Positions 16,681 to 25,964 are shown, numbered from the stretch's first letter. The stretch is DNA of 64,000 nucleotides from JALZMG01 sp963844175 (GCA_963844175.1 CAWJNE010000012.1:62001-126000); one strand, 5' to 3'. Translations and numbers: made by a program. Notes: generated by a model not told the origin, from the letters alone.

Positions 16681-18612
16681 GTGCACCCGGTCTCCGGTTC
16701 CGCCGAGGACGACCGGTACACCGACGCGTCGGCGGCCGACGAGAGCGCATTGGCCGGTCTGGATCCCGATCAGGTGGCCGCCGTCACCACTCCCTCGACG
16801 CTGGTCGCCGTGATCGCCGGCGCCGGATCCGGCAAGACGCGCGTCCTGACCAGCCGCATCGCCCACCGCGTCGCGATCGGTACCGCCGACCCGGGCCACA
16901 CCCTCGCCCTCACGTTCACGCGCGAGGCGGCCGGCGAGCTGCGCCGCCGGTTGCGCCGCACCGGTGTGCGCGAGCGGGTCGAGGCCGGCACGTTCCACTC
17001 CGTCTGCTGGCACCTGCTGCGGCAGCGGTGGCGCGACCTCGATCGCCAGCCGGTGTCGATCGCCGAGGATCGCGAGCGCTTGCTGACCGAGGTGGCCACC
17101 GACGTGCCGCCGGCGACGCTGGCCACCGAATCGGCGTGGGCCAGCGCCCGCGGCGTCGACGCCGCCGGGTACGTGGACGCCGCCCGCGCGGCGGGCCGGC
17201 GCACCGGGCCGGCCCCGCACCGGATCGCCGGCGCGCTCGCCGCCTACCAGGAGCTGAAGCGCAAGCGGGGCGTGATCGACCTCGACGACCTGCTGGCGCT
17301 GATGGTCCGCGAGCTGACCAGCGACCAGTTGTTCGCCGACTCCATCCGTTGGCGATTCCGCCACGTCCACGTCGACGAGGCCCAGGACCTCAACCCGATC
17401 CAGTTCCGCCTGCTCGAATTGATCGTCGGGACGAACCAGGACCTGTACCTCGTCGGTGATCCGGCGCAAGCGATCTTCGGGTTCAACGGCTCCGATCCGT
17501 CCCTGTTGTCCGGGATCGCCGACCGGTTGGAGGGCGTCGAGGTGATCCGCTTGCCGACCAACCACCGGTGCACGCCGCAGATCGTCGCCGCCGGCAGCCA
17601 CGTGCTGCGCGCCGCCGACGCACGTGGCACCGCTCGGGCGGCGCGCGCCGACGGCCCCGGTGTGCGCGTCGTGGCCGCCGACGACGAGGCCCACGAGGCG
17701 TCGCTCGTCGCCGCCTTCGTGCGCTCGCTCGATCCGGCCGACGTGCGCAACGGCCGCGTCGCCGTGATCGCCCGCACGCACGAGCAGCTCAGCCGGCTCG
17801 AGGGCGTCCTGCGGACGGCGGGCCTGCCCGTGCACCGGGTGCGCCGCGCCGCCAGCACGCCGATCGGCCGGCTCGTGCGCCAGGCCGCAGCACTCCCGTC
17901 GGCCACTCGGCTCCGGGCGTGGGCGCTCGACGTCCTCGATCAGCCGAGCGAGGACGACGCCGACATCGACCGCGAGGCGCGCGTCACCGTGGCGACTGCA
18001 GTGCTGGACTTCCTCCGCGAGCAGCCCGCCGGCGACGGGGTGGCGCTGCGCTGGTGGCTGTCCACGGCGGCCGAGCTGATGCCGGTCGAGCACGGCGTCG
18101 AGCTGTTGACCTTCCATGCCGCCAAGGGTCGGGAGTGGCCGACCGTCATCGTGGCCGGTGTCGAGACCGGTCTGGTCCCGCACCGTTCGGCGACGACGAC
18201 CAGCGCCAGGGCCGAGGAGGCCCGCCTCTTGCACGTGGCGCTCACGCGGGCCGAGGATTGCCTGGTGATCACGTGGTCACGCCGCCGAGGTGGCTACGCC
18301 CGGCAGCCGAGCCCGTTGCTCGCCGACCTCGACGTGGAGGTGCCCCCGGTGACCCCGGTCCCCGCCGAGCTGCGGTCGACCGAGGTGCGGACGGCCGAGC
18401 AGCGCTCGTTCGACGACCTGCGGGCGTGGCGGGAGCGGGCGGCGCGCGCCGCCGGCGTGCTGCCCGCCGAGCTGTGCACGGACGGCGACCTGGCCGCGAT
18501 CGCCGCCGCCCGGCCCGACACGCCGGAGGCACTGGCCTCCGTGACGGGATTCGGCATGCTGACGGCGACGCGGCTGTTCCCGGCGGTCAACGCCGTCCTG
18601 ACCGAACCCTGA
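16681..18612 (+). CDS. uvrD2: UvrD/Rep-family DNA helicase with C-terminal HRDC-like domain
   Basis: The 643-residue SF1A helicase has Walker A GAGSGKT (Lys52), motif Ia ALTFTREAAGELRRR, Walker B VDEAQDLNP, GDPAQAIFGFNG, LPTNHRC and the late motifs LLTFHAAKGREWPTVIVAG and LLHVALTRAED. Residues beyond about 570 (DLRAWRERAARAAG ... AAIAAARPDTPEALASVTGFG) fit an HRDC domain, as in mycobacterial UvrD2. It is shorter than classical UvrD. The start is the GTG at 16681, 39 bases from the divergent PH gene. A family A hairpin follows the stop. Confidence 0.88.
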   Translation: MHPVSGSAEDDRYTDASAADESALAGLDPDQVAAVTTPSTLVAVIAGAGSGKTRVLTSRIAHRVAIGTADPGHTLALTFTREAAGELRRRLRRTGVRERVEAGTFHSVCWHLLRQRWRDLDRQPVSIAEDRERLLTEVATDVPPATLATESAWASARGVDAAGYVDAARAAGRRTGPAPHRIAGALAAYQELKRKRGVIDLDDLLALMVRELTSDQLFADSIRWRFRHVHVDEAQDLNPIQFRLLELIVGTNQDLYLVGDPAQAIFGFNGSDPSLLSGIADRLEGVEVIRLPTNHRCTPQIVAAGSHVLRAADARGTARAARADGPGVRVVAADDEAHEASLVAAFVRSLDPADVRNGRVAVIARTHEQLSRLEGVLRTAGLPVHRVRRAASTPIGRLVRQAAALPSATRLRAWALDVLDQPSEDDADIDREARVTVATAVLDFLREQPAGDGVALRWWLSTAAELMPVEHGVELLTFHAAKGREWPTVIVAGVETGLVPHRSATTTSARAEEARLLHVALTRAEDCLVITWSRRRGGYARQPSPLLADLDVEVPPVTPVPAELRSTEVRTAEQRSFDDLRAWRERAARAAGVLPAELCTDGDLAAIAAARPDTPEALASVTGFGMLTATRLFPAVNAVLTEP

Positions 18613-18616
18613 GCGA

Positions 18617-18658
18617 TGAGCGATGAGCGGTGAGCGGTCAGGGACCGCTCATCGCTCA
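18617..18658. terminator. Family A palindrome, probable bidirectional terminator
   Basis: Perfect 15-base arms TGAGCGATGAGCGGT (18617-18631) and its complement (18644-18658) enclose a 12-base loop, between convergent uvrD2 and xthA. The left side carries extra tandem GAGCGATGAGC units. Confidence 0.65.
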
Positions 18659-18671
18659 CATCGTGACGCGC

Positions 18672-19448
18672 TCAGGCGAGATCCAACACGACCGGGGCGT
18701 GGTCGCTCGGCGACTTGCCCTTGCGGGCGTTGCGGTCGACGATCAACCACTCGGCTCGCCGAGCGACGGACGCCGACGCCAAGACGAGGTCGATGCGCAT
18801 GCCGCGGCCCTCGTGGAAATCGCCGGCCCGGTAGTCCCACCACGAGAACACCTTCGCCGCGTCCGGGTGCTGCTGGCGGAAGACGTCGGTCAGCCCCCAG
18901 CCGATCAGCGTCGCCAGGCGGTCTCGCTCGGGTGCGCTGGTGTGGGTCGAGTCGGTGAACTTGGCCGGGTCGTAGACGTCCTCGTCGGCCGGCGCGATGT
19001 TGAAGTCGCCGGCGATGATCACGTCGTCGCCCGGCGCGGCGACGGTGGCCAGGTGGGCGGCCAGCCGATCGAGCCACGACAGCTTGTACACGTAGTGGTC
19101 GGCGTCGAGGGCCCTCCCGTTGGGCACGTACACGTTGATGATCTTGATGCCGCCACACGTCGCCGTCATGAGGCGGGCCTCGGCGTCTGGCTCGGCGTCG
19201 TCGGCGAACCCGAACGACACGTCCTCCAGACCGACCCGTGACAACACGGCGACGCCGTTCCAGCGACCCTCACCGTGGTGGGCGGCCGAGTAGCCCCGCG
19301 CTTCGAAGGACAGCTGGGGGAACGCCGAATCGGCCAGCTTGGTCTCCTGCATGCACACGATGTCCGGCGACACGTCGTCCAGCCACTGCTCGACGCGCTC
19401 CTGGCGCACCTTCAGGGAGTTGACGTTCCAGGTGGCGAAGCGGGTCAC
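18672..19448 (-). CDS. xthA: Exodeoxyribonuclease III (AP endonuclease family)
   Basis: The 258-residue protein has the exonuclease-endonuclease-phosphatase signatures: FATWNVNSLKVRQERV, CMQETKLADSAFP, IIAGDFNIAP, RIDLVLAS and the C-terminal SDHAPVVLDL (catalytic His). This is ExoIII/XthA, which cleaves at abasic sites and removes 3' blocking groups in base-excision repair. Its start overlaps the end of the PIN-S1 gene by four bases, so the two are translationally coupled, an unusual partnership of a DNA-repair enzyme with a probable ribonuclease. Confidence 0.92.
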   Translation of the reverse strand: MTRFATWNVNSLKVRQERVEQWLDDVSPDIVCMQETKLADSAFPQLSFEARGYSAAHHGEGRWNGVAVLSRVGLEDVSFGFADDAEPDAEARLMTATCGGIKIINVYVPNGRALDADHYVYKLSWLDRLAAHLATVAAPGDDVIIAGDFNIAPADEDVYDPAKFTDSTHTSAPERDRLATLIGWGLTDVFRQQHPDAAKVFSWWDYRAGDFHEGRGMRIDLVLASASVARRAEWLIVDRNARKGKSPSDHAPVVLDLA

Positions 19449-20755
19449 GAGGCGGTCTCCGCCCTCGCCACCGCCTTCCTGGCGGGAGCCGCCTTGGCCG
19501 GAGCTCTCTTCCTCGCCGCTGCCTTCTTCGCTGCCGGGACCTTCTTCGCCACGGATGGCTTCTTCACGGCCGGCGCCGCTCTGGTCGTCGCCGTCTTCGT
19601 CGCCGCCCGCCTGGCCGACGCCTTCGGCGGCGGCTGCTGCTGGGGCGGCTCGACGGCCGGTGCGGCTGCCGGGACCTCCTCGGCCGCCGGTTCGACGGGG
19701 GCGGCAGTCCGCTTGGAGGGTCGCTTGCGTGGAGCCGCCGGCGCCTCGCTCGACGTCGCGGTGGCGGCACGCCGGCCGCGCTTCGGCGGGGTGACGGCCT
19801 CAGCCAGCTCGACCAGCTCGGGCGTCGGCACGACCTCGGCGTTCGGCGCCATCTCCGGCACGGCGAGGTCGATGCTGCGCCGGGCCGGTGCGAAGCTCGT
19901 GACGACCAACGTGACGGCGTCGCCGACGCGCATCACTTCACGGGCGCTGCGCGGCGCTGGCTCGCTCATCATCCGCAGCGGCACGTACCCGCGGGCGTCG
20001 CCGATCGACACGTAGGCGCCGTGCGAGGAGTATGACTCGACGACTCCGTTCACGCTGCTGCCGATCGGATGGTGCTCCACGAAGTCGAGGAACGGCAGCA
20101 CGTCGTTGACCGGCGATCCGGCCGGGCGGGGCGCGTCTTCGACCTCGGCGACCGCCGCGGGCGGATCGACTGGCGCGGCCGCATGCGGACTCGGGGCGCG
20201 GCGGACACCGGGTGGGGGCGCCGACGGCACCGGCATCGGCAGGCTGGCCGCCTTGCTCGCCGTCCGGCGGACGGGCCTGGCGTCGCGGGCGGCCCGCTGC
20301 GCCTTGCGACTCGTGGGGCCCTTGACCGGCAGCCGGGAGACGAAGACCCAGCCGACGAACGGCACGGGCTTGCCGCCGATGAGGCGGCCCTCGTCGAACA
20401 GCCACGGGTAGTCGCCGTGGAACTCCTGGAAGGAGTCGTTGCTGAGGATGCGGGCACCGACCTTGTTGGCGATGCTGAGCACGAAGGCGTCACCCCGGCC
20501 GATCGCTCCGGCCGGCGGGGCGACCAGTTCGTTGTGGGCGACGGCGGTGTTGAACTCCTCCGCCTCCTTCTTGTCGATGCGGTGGCCGAACGTGGCGTCG
20601 ACGACGACGGTGATCATGGCGTCGGGGAACTCTTCGCGGAACGCCATGACGGCGTCGTTGAGTTGGGTCAAGCTCGGGGCCGATCGGCCCTCCGTGGCGA
20701 TGTTCGAACCGTCGACGACGACCACGTCGGTGGTGCCCGCCTTTGATGCAGTCAT
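19445..20755 (-). CDS. NYN/PIN-type ribonuclease with S1 domain and histone-H1-like tail
   Basis: The 436-residue protein has an N-terminal Zc3h12a-like NYN/PIN domain (residues 10-140): VVVVDGSNIA with Asp15, VVVDATFGHRID with Asp53, GRGDAFVL and ILSNDSFQEF with Asp107, i.e. the acidic metal site of RNA-cutting enzymes. A proline/alanine linker (141-228) leads to an S1 RNA-binding domain (231-300: GSSVNGVVESYSSHGAYVS). Residues 325-436 are Ala/Lys/Pro-rich with AAKK and RKRAPAKAA units like histone-H1-type tails. It probably cuts RNA. It is operonic with xthA (ATGA overlap). Confidence 0.78.
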   Translation of the reverse strand: MTASKAGTTDVVVVDGSNIATEGRSAPSLTQLNDAVMAFREEFPDAMITVVVDATFGHRIDKKEAEEFNTAVAHNELVAPPAGAIGRGDAFVLSIANKVGARILSNDSFQEFHGDYPWLFDEGRLIGGKPVPFVGWVFVSRLPVKGPTSRKAQRAARDARPVRRTASKAASLPMPVPSAPPPGVRRAPSPHAAAPVDPPAAVAEVEDAPRPAGSPVNDVLPFLDFVEHHPIGSSVNGVVESYSSHGAYVSIGDARGYVPLRMMSEPAPRSAREVMRVGDAVTLVVTSFAPARRSIDLAVPEMAPNAEVVPTPELVELAEAVTPPKRGRRAATATSSEAPAAPRKRPSKRTAAPVEPAAEEVPAAAPAVEPPQQQPPPKASARRAATKTATTRAAPAVKKPSVAKKVPAAKKAAARKRAPAKAAPARKAVARAETAS

Positions 20756-20820
20756 GAGGTGGAGTGGTCAGTCGCTTTCTGGCGTCGACGGACGGTCGGG
20801 CGCTCGGCCGCCCATGGTAG

Positions 20821-20872
20821 GGCCGAGCGACAGCTCGCCGTCGTGACCGGCCGAGCGACAGCTCGCCGTCGT
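20821..20872. repeat. Two 24-bp direct repeats in a divergent promoter region
   Basis: GGCCGAGCGACAGCTCGCCG plus TCGT occurs at 20821-20844 and again at 20849-20872 (28-base period). Each unit contains the small hairpin CGAGCGACAGCTCG. It lies between the divergent PIN-S1 and HAD genes, 15 bases before the HAD start, so it may be a regulatory site. Confidence 0.6.
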
Positions 20873-20886
20873 TACCATCGCCGCTC

Positions 20887-21507
20887 GTGATCCGGGCGGT
20901 GCTGTGGGACTTCGGTGGCGTGATCCTGTCCAGCCCCTTCGAGGCGTTCCGCCACTACGAGGCCGAGCACGGCGTGCCGCAGGACTTCATCCGGTCCGTC
21001 AACGCCACTGACCCGCACACCAACGCGTGGGCCCGGCTCGAACGCTCGGAGATCGACGCCGAGCAGTTCGACGCCGCGTTCGCCGCCGAGTCCGAGGCAC
21101 TCGGCCACCGGGTCCCCGGCGCCGACGTGCTGGCCCTGCTGGCCGGTGAGGTGCGCGCCGAGATGGTGGTGGCGCTCGATCGGGTGAAGGCGGCCGGGCT
21201 GGCGACGGCGTGCCTGACGAACAACGTCGCCGGTGGCGGCGCCGCCCGACCGGACGTCGAGGCGGTCATGGCGCGGTTCGACCTGGTGCTCGAGTCGAGC
21301 AAGGTCGGGGTGCGCAAGCCCGAGCCGGGGTTCTACACGCTGGCCTGCGAGCGGCTCGGCGTCGAGCCCGCCGAGTGCGTCTTCCTCGACGACCTCGGCA
21401 TCAACCTCAAGCCGGCCCGCCAGCTCGGCATGACGACCATCAAGGTCGACGATCCCGCCGCCGCCCTCGCCGAGTTGAGCACCACCCTCGCCCTCGACCT
21501 CACCTGA
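20887..21507 (+). CDS. HAD-superfamily hydrolase (epoxide-hydrolase-N-like)
   Basis: The 206-residue protein opens with VLWDFGGVILSSPFEAF, HAD motif I with the DFGGV variant in which the second Asp is replaced by Gly, as in the group related to the N-terminal domain of epoxide hydrolases. It has ACLTNNVAGGG (motif II), SSKVGVRKPEPGFY (Lys) and CVFLDDLGINLKPA (motif IV). It is probably a phosphatase of unknown substrate. It begins with GTG at 20887, just after two direct repeats, and ends with a half-copy of the family B repeat. Confidence 0.85.
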   Translation: MIRAVLWDFGGVILSSPFEAFRHYEAEHGVPQDFIRSVNATDPHTNAWARLERSEIDAEQFDAAFAAESEALGHRVPGADVLALLAGEVRAEMVVALDRVKAAGLATACLTNNVAGGGAARPDVEAVMARFDLVLESSKVGVRKPEPGFYTLACERLGVEPAECVFLDDLGINLKPARQLGMTTIKVDDPAAALAELSTTLALDLT

Positions 21508-21521
21508 CCATCCGAGGGTTT
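21508..21521. repeat. Family B half-repeat
   Basis: CCATCCGAGGGTTT follows the HAD stop codon directly and matches one arm of the family B elements at 15854 and 53496. No inverted partner is nearby, so it is either a remnant or a solitary unit. Confidence 0.5.
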
Positions 21522-21547
21522 CGTTCCGGCCGTGGTCTGCTGATCGC

Positions 21548-21593
21548 ATCTGGGCGCGTACGACACCGGATCCGGCGCTCAGCGCGCCCAGAT
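21548..21593. terminator. Inverted repeat between convergent HAD and kgd genes
   Basis: Perfect 11-base arms ATCTGGGCGCG (21548-21558) and its complement (21583-21593) enclose a 24-base loop containing CCGGATCCGG. It is a candidate bidirectional terminator without T-tract. Confidence 0.5.
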
Positions 21594-21637
21594 CGGGGTT
21601 TGGGAAGGTCCGCGCCCAGTTGGGAGGGTGGGGCGGG

Positions 21638-24600
21638 CTAGAGGCCCTGGAAGGTCTCGTCCATGAGGTCGGCCAGCTCCTGGTCGTGGATCGTCTTCGA
21701 CCCGGTGGCCGGGCTGCCGGACTCGACCCGGGCGACGTGGCGCAGGTCGTAGCCGCGCTCCTTGATCCGCCACACCCGGCGCTCGACGAAGCTCCAGGCG
21801 CCCATGTTCTCGGGCTCCTCCTGCAGCCAGACCAGCTCCCGCGCGTTCGGGTACCGGTCGAGCAGCGTCGTCAGCGCCTCGATCGGTGACGGGTAGACCT
21901 GCTCGACGCGCACCACGGCCACGGGTGCGCTCCGCTCGTCACGCTGGGCCATCGCGTCCCACGCCACCTTGCCGGTGCAGAACACGATCCGCCGCACCTT
22001 CTCGGCGTCGGCGTCGGTGACGAACGGGTCGTCGAGGATCTCCTGGAACGACCCGGTGGTCAGCTCGTCGATCGGCGACCTCGTCTGCTTCATCCGCAGC
22101 CCCTGCTTCGGCGTGAAGACGATCAGCGGGGTGTGCCGCTCCGTGTACACCTGGCGCCGCAGCAGGTGGAAGTACTGCGCCGCCGTCGTCGCGTTGCAGA
22201 CCTGGATGTTGTCCTCGGCGGCCTGGATCAGGAACCGCTCGATGCGCGCCGACGAGTGCTCGGGACCCTGGCCCTCGTACCCGTGCGGCAGGAGGAGCAC
22301 CAGCCCGTTGTGCTGGCCCCACTTGTCCTCGGCGGCGACGAGGTACTGGTCGATGATGACCTGGGCGCCGTTGATGAAGTCGCCGAACTGCGCCTCCCAC
22401 AGCACCAGCGCAGTCGGGTTCTGCTGCGCGTAGCCGTACTCGAACCCGAGCGCGGCGTACTCCGACAGCAACGAGTCGTAGACCCAGAACCGGCCCTCTG
22501 CACCGAGGTCGTCGAGTGGCACCCACGGACGCCCGTTCACATTGTCGACGAGCGCCGCGTGGCGGTGGCTGAACGTGCCCCGCCGCGAGTCCTCGCCGGC
22601 CAGCCGCACGCTGTGCCCGTCGAGGAGCAGCGACCCGAACGCCAGGGCCTCGGCCGTGGCCCATTCGACCTCGCCCTGCTCGTACAGCTTCGAGCGGGCC
22701 TCGAACTGGCGGGCCAGCTTGGGGTGGACGACGAAGCCCTCCGGGTACGTCGTGAGGCGCTGGAAGATGCGATCGAGGACGGCCCGGTCGACCCCGGTCG
22801 CCAGGTGCGGCAGCACGCCGGCCGGCTGGGGTGGCTTGGCCGCCTTGATCGCGCCCGGTGACTGCGCCCGCGTCTCGTCGAGGGCGACCTGCAACTTGCC
22901 CTGGAAGTCGTCCAGCGCCTGCTCGGCCTCCTCCAGCGTGATGTCGCCCCGCTTGACCAGCGACTCGACGTACAGCTTGCGGACGCTGCGGTGCTCGGCG
23001 ATCGCCTGGTACATCAGTGGCTGCGTGTAGCTGGGGTCGTCGCCCTCGTTGTGACCGTGGCGGCGGTAGCACCACATGTCGATCACGACGTCCTTGTGGA
23101 ACCGCTGCCGGTACTCGAAGGCCAGGCGGGCCACCCGCACGCAGGCCTCGGGATCGTCGCCGTTGACGTGGAGGATCGGTGCTTGGACGGTCTTCGCGAC
23201 GTCGCTGCAGTAGATCGACGACCGGGCGAACTCGGGAGCCGTCGTGAACCCGATCTGGTTGTTGATGATCAGGTGGATCGTTCCGCCCACCCGGTAGCCG
23301 GTGATGTCGCTCATCGCCATCGTCTCGGCCACGACGCCCTGGCCGGCGAAGGCGGCGTCGCCGTGGAGCAGGATCGGCAGCACCGGGTAAGAGCCCGGCG
23401 GGTCGATCTGGTCCTGCGCCGCCCGCACCATGCCGACGACGATCGGGTCGACCGTCTCCAGGTGGCTCGGATTGGCGGCCAGCTCGATGAGCAGGTCGGC
23501 GCCGGACGGGCTGACGTACTTGCCCGTCGCCCCGAGGTGGTACTTCACGTCGCCGGACCCCTGGACCGAGGACGGGTCGAGGTGCCCCTCGAACTCACGG
23601 AAGATCGCGTCGTAGCTCTTGCCGATGATGTTCGACAGGACGTTGAGACGACCGCGGTGGGCCATCCCGAGGACCGCCGAGTCCATCCCCGAGTCGGCCG
23701 CCGCCGACAGCAGGTCGTCGAGGATCGGGATCGCCGACTCGGACCCCTCCAGCCCGAACCGCTTCGTGCCGACGTACTTCGTGGCGAGGAACTTCTCGAA
23801 CGCCTCGGCCGCGTTCAGCCGCTCGAGGATCCGCCGCTTGGCGTCCTTGTCGAACGTCGGCACCGCCCCCTCGACCTTGGACTGGATCCAGCGCTGCTCC
23901 TCGGTGTCCTGGATGTGCATGTACTCGATGCCGATGGTGCGGCAGTAGGCGTTGCGCAGCACGCCGAGCAGGTCGCCGAGCGACATCTTCTCGGTGCCGG
24001 CCACGCCACCGGTGAGGAACTCGCGGTCGAGGTCCCAGATCGTCAACCCGTACGTCAACGGGTCGAGCTCCTTGGGCATCACCGGTTCCTTCCACTTCAG
24101 TGGATCCAGGTCGGCGATGAGGTGGCCGCGCACGCGATAGACGCGGATCAGCGTGGCGACCTGCATCTGCTTGTGCAGCATCGCCTCCTCCCGGTCGATC
24201 GGGTTGACGTCCGGCCGCCACTTGACGGCCTCGTACGGCATGCCGAGCGAGTGGAAGACGTCGTCGTAGAACTCGTGCTCCCCCATCAGCAGCTCGTGCA
24301 CCCTGGCCAGGAACAGCCCGCTCTCGGCGCCTTGGATGATCCGGTGGTCGTACGTGCTGGTGATCGTCACGACCTTGCTGACGCCCAGCGCGCTCAGGTT
24401 GGCGCGGTCGGCCCCCTCGAACTCGGCCGGGTAGTCGATGCGCCCGACTCCGACGATGACACCTTGGCCCGGCATCAGGCGCGGCACGCTCTGGACGGTG
24501 CCGATGGTGCCGGGGTTGGTGAGGCTGACGTTGGCCCCCTGGAAGTCCTCGACGGTGAGCTTGTTGGCCCGCACCTTGCGGATCAGCTCCTCGTAGGCGC

Positions 24601-25318
24601 CGAGGAAGCCGGCGAAGTCGAGCTGGTCGGCGTCGCGCACGACGGGCACGACGAGCGTGCGCGTGCCGTCGCCCTTGTCGACGTCGACGGCGAGCCCGAG
24701 GTTGACCGTGTCGTTGCGCACCAGGCGGGGTTTGCCGTCGTCGCCTTCGACGAACGTGTTGCGCAGGTTCGGCACGGCGTCGGCGATGGCCCGCACGATG
24801 GCGTAGCCGATCAGGTGGGTGAAGCTGACCTTGCCCATGCCGCTGCGCGAGCGGTAGCCGTTGATCACCTTGCGGTTGACCTCGAGCAGCTTGGCCGGCA
24901 CCTCTCGGAAGCTCGTCGCCGTCGGCACGGTGAGGCTGCGCGCCATGTTCGCCGCGATGGTGGCGGCGACGCCGCGGATCGGTGTGCCCGGCGCGTCGGT
25001 CGCCGCCGTCGGCTTGGGAGCGGGCCCTGGACTCGCCACCGCCGGCTTCGGCGCCGGTGTCGGCTCCGCCGGCTTCGGCGCCGGTGCGGCGGCGCGGGGT
25101 GCCGGCGCAGGCGCAGGCGCGGCCTCGGCATCTTCGAGATCAGCCTCCACCGGGCGGGCCGGCGGCTCGTGGCCCGGGACCGTCGACCGGTAGTCGGCGA
25201 AGAACTCCTGCCAGGCCTCGGCGACCGAGCTCGGATCGTCGCGGAACTGCTCGTACATCTCCTCGACCAACCAAGAGTTGGTCCCGAAGGCAGAGCCGGT
25301 CGACGAGGTCGCAGTCAC
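21638..25318 (-). CDS. kgd: Multifunctional 2-oxoglutarate decarboxylase/dehydrogenase (E1-E2 fusion)
   Basis: The 1226-residue protein has the order of actinobacterial Kgd/SucA. The N-terminal E1 segment is NSWLVEEMYEQFRDDP. An Ala/Pro linker and an E2-type acyltransferase core without lipoyl domain follow (TYDHRIIQGAESGLF), and a thiamine-diphosphate E1 half contains GMAHRGRLNVLSNI, LHGDAAFAGQG and RHGHNEGDDP. It converts 2-oxoglutarate to succinyl-CoA with E2p/E3 partners, or to succinic semialdehyde, in the TCA cycle. Length and start (MTATSSTG) match the family. No GarA/OdhI-like regulator is encoded in this window. Confidence 0.95.
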   Translation of the reverse strand: MTATSSTGSAFGTNSWLVEEMYEQFRDDPSSVAEAWQEFFADYRSTVPGHEPPARPVEADLEDAEAAPAPAPAPRAAAPAPKPAEPTPAPKPAVASPGPAPKPTAATDAPGTPIRGVAATIAANMARSLTVPTATSFREVPAKLLEVNRKVINGYRSRSGMGKVSFTHLIGYAIVRAIADAVPNLRNTFVEGDDGKPRLVRNDTVNLGLAVDVDKGDGTRTLVVPVVRDADQLDFAGFLGAYEELIRKVRANKLTVEDFQGANVSLTNPGTIGTVQSVPRLMPGQGVIVGVGRIDYPAEFEGADRANLSALGVSKVVTITSTYDHRIIQGAESGLFLARVHELLMGEHEFYDDVFHSLGMPYEAVKWRPDVNPIDREEAMLHKQMQVATLIRVYRVRGHLIADLDPLKWKEPVMPKELDPLTYGLTIWDLDREFLTGGVAGTEKMSLGDLLGVLRNAYCRTIGIEYMHIQDTEEQRWIQSKVEGAVPTFDKDAKRRILERLNAAEAFEKFLATKYVGTKRFGLEGSESAIPILDDLLSAAADSGMDSAVLGMAHRGRLNVLSNIIGKSYDAIFREFEGHLDPSSVQGSGDVKYHLGATGKYVSPSGADLLIELAANPSHLETVDPIVVGMVRAAQDQIDPPGSYPVLPILLHGDAAFAGQGVVAETMAMSDITGYRVGGTIHLIINNQIGFTTAPEFARSSIYCSDVAKTVQAPILHVNGDDPEACVRVARLAFEYRQRFHKDVVIDMWCYRRHGHNEGDDPSYTQPLMYQAIAEHRSVRKLYVESLVKRGDITLEEAEQALDDFQGKLQVALDETRAQSPGAIKAAKPPQPAGVLPHLATGVDRAVLDRIFQRLTTYPEGFVVHPKLARQFEARSKLYEQGEVEWATAEALAFGSLLLDGHSVRLAGEDSRRGTFSHRHAALVDNVNGRPWVPLDDLGAEGRFWVYDSLLSEYAALGFEYGYAQQNPTALVLWEAQFGDFINGAQVIIDQYLVAAEDKWGQHNGLVLLLPHGYEGQGPEHSSARIERFLIQAAEDNIQVCNATTAAQYFHLLRRQVYTERHTPLIVFTPKQGLRMKQTRSPIDELTTGSFQEILDDPFVTDADAEKVRRIVFCTGKVAWDAMAQRDERSAPVAVVRVEQVYPSPIEALTTLLDRYPNARELVWLQEEPENMGAWSFVERRVWRIKERGYDLRHVARVESGSPATGSKTIHDQELADLMDETFQGL

Positions 25319-25346
25319 GTCGACCAGGGTACCCGTCGGTCCCCGG

Positions 25347-25360
25347 GCGCTCCGGAGCGC
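25347..25360. terminator. 14-bp perfect palindrome after the methyltransferase remnant
   Basis: GCGCTCCGGAGCGC lies directly after the stop of the frameshifted methyltransferase gene and 28 bases upstream of the kgd start on the same strand. It could end the upstream transcript or be an operator for kgd. Confidence 0.35.
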
Positions 25361-25964
25361 TCAGCCCGTTCGGGCGACGAGCATGGTCATCTCGGGCTCA
25401 CCGCCGCGGCGCATCGGCTCGCGGGCAAGGTGCAGCACGTCCCACGTCTCGGCCAGCGGCGCGAACGGCGCCCAGTCGGCGATCGTCCAGGCGATGACGG
25501 CACCGGGGCGCAGCGCGCCGAGGATCGTGGGCACCGCGTCGGGCCCGACGTGGCCGTCGCGGAACGTCCCCGCCGACACCGATCCGGTGTACGTCCCCGG
25601 CCTCACCGGGAGCGGCCGGTTCAGATCGGCGACGACGAGCGACCGGTAGACGCCCTTGGCTGCCGCGACGGCGAGCATCTCGGGTGAGAGATCGACCCCG
25701 TCGATGGCGGTGAACCCCAGTGCCGACAGCCGCACCCCCGCCGCCCCGGTCCCGCAGCCGAGGTCGAGCAGCGGGGCCGAGCGATCCGGCACGTGCCGCG
25801 CCAGGAGGTCGGCGATCCGGTCCGGTGCCCGTGACCCCGGCCGTGCCGAACACGTCGGCGTCGTAGTCGATCGCCCAGTCCCGGTACAGCGCCGCGGCGT
25901 CAGCGGTCGAGCGCACGGCGCGCGCCCGCCCGATGCGCTCCAGCGCTCCGTCCCCGTCCACCAC
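25361..25964 (-). pseudogene. Class I SAM-dependent methyltransferase, frameshifted
   Basis: Two overlapping frames together make one methyltransferase. The first (GTG at 25964) gives ERIGRARAVRSTADAAALYR and DWAIDYDADVFGTAGVTGT. The second continues DRIADLLARHVP, then the SAM-binding motif I LLDLGCGTGAAG, IDGVDLSPEMLA and the C-terminal strands to 25361. They join if one G is removed from ACCGGACCGG at about 25817-25826, giving a product near 200 residues. So either the gene is broken or the sequence has a one-base error. Type 11-like fold, substrate unknown. It lies upstream of kgd on the same strand. Confidence 0.7.

Noticed and set aside
20821..20872. Possible CRISPR-like direct repeats
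   Set aside because: There are only two units with a four-base gap and no cas genes.
22991..25687. Long plus-strand open frame (898 codons) across kgd
   Set aside because: It is antisense to kgd, is rich in Arg, Asp, Val and His with no recognisable motif, and arises from high GC at codon third positions.
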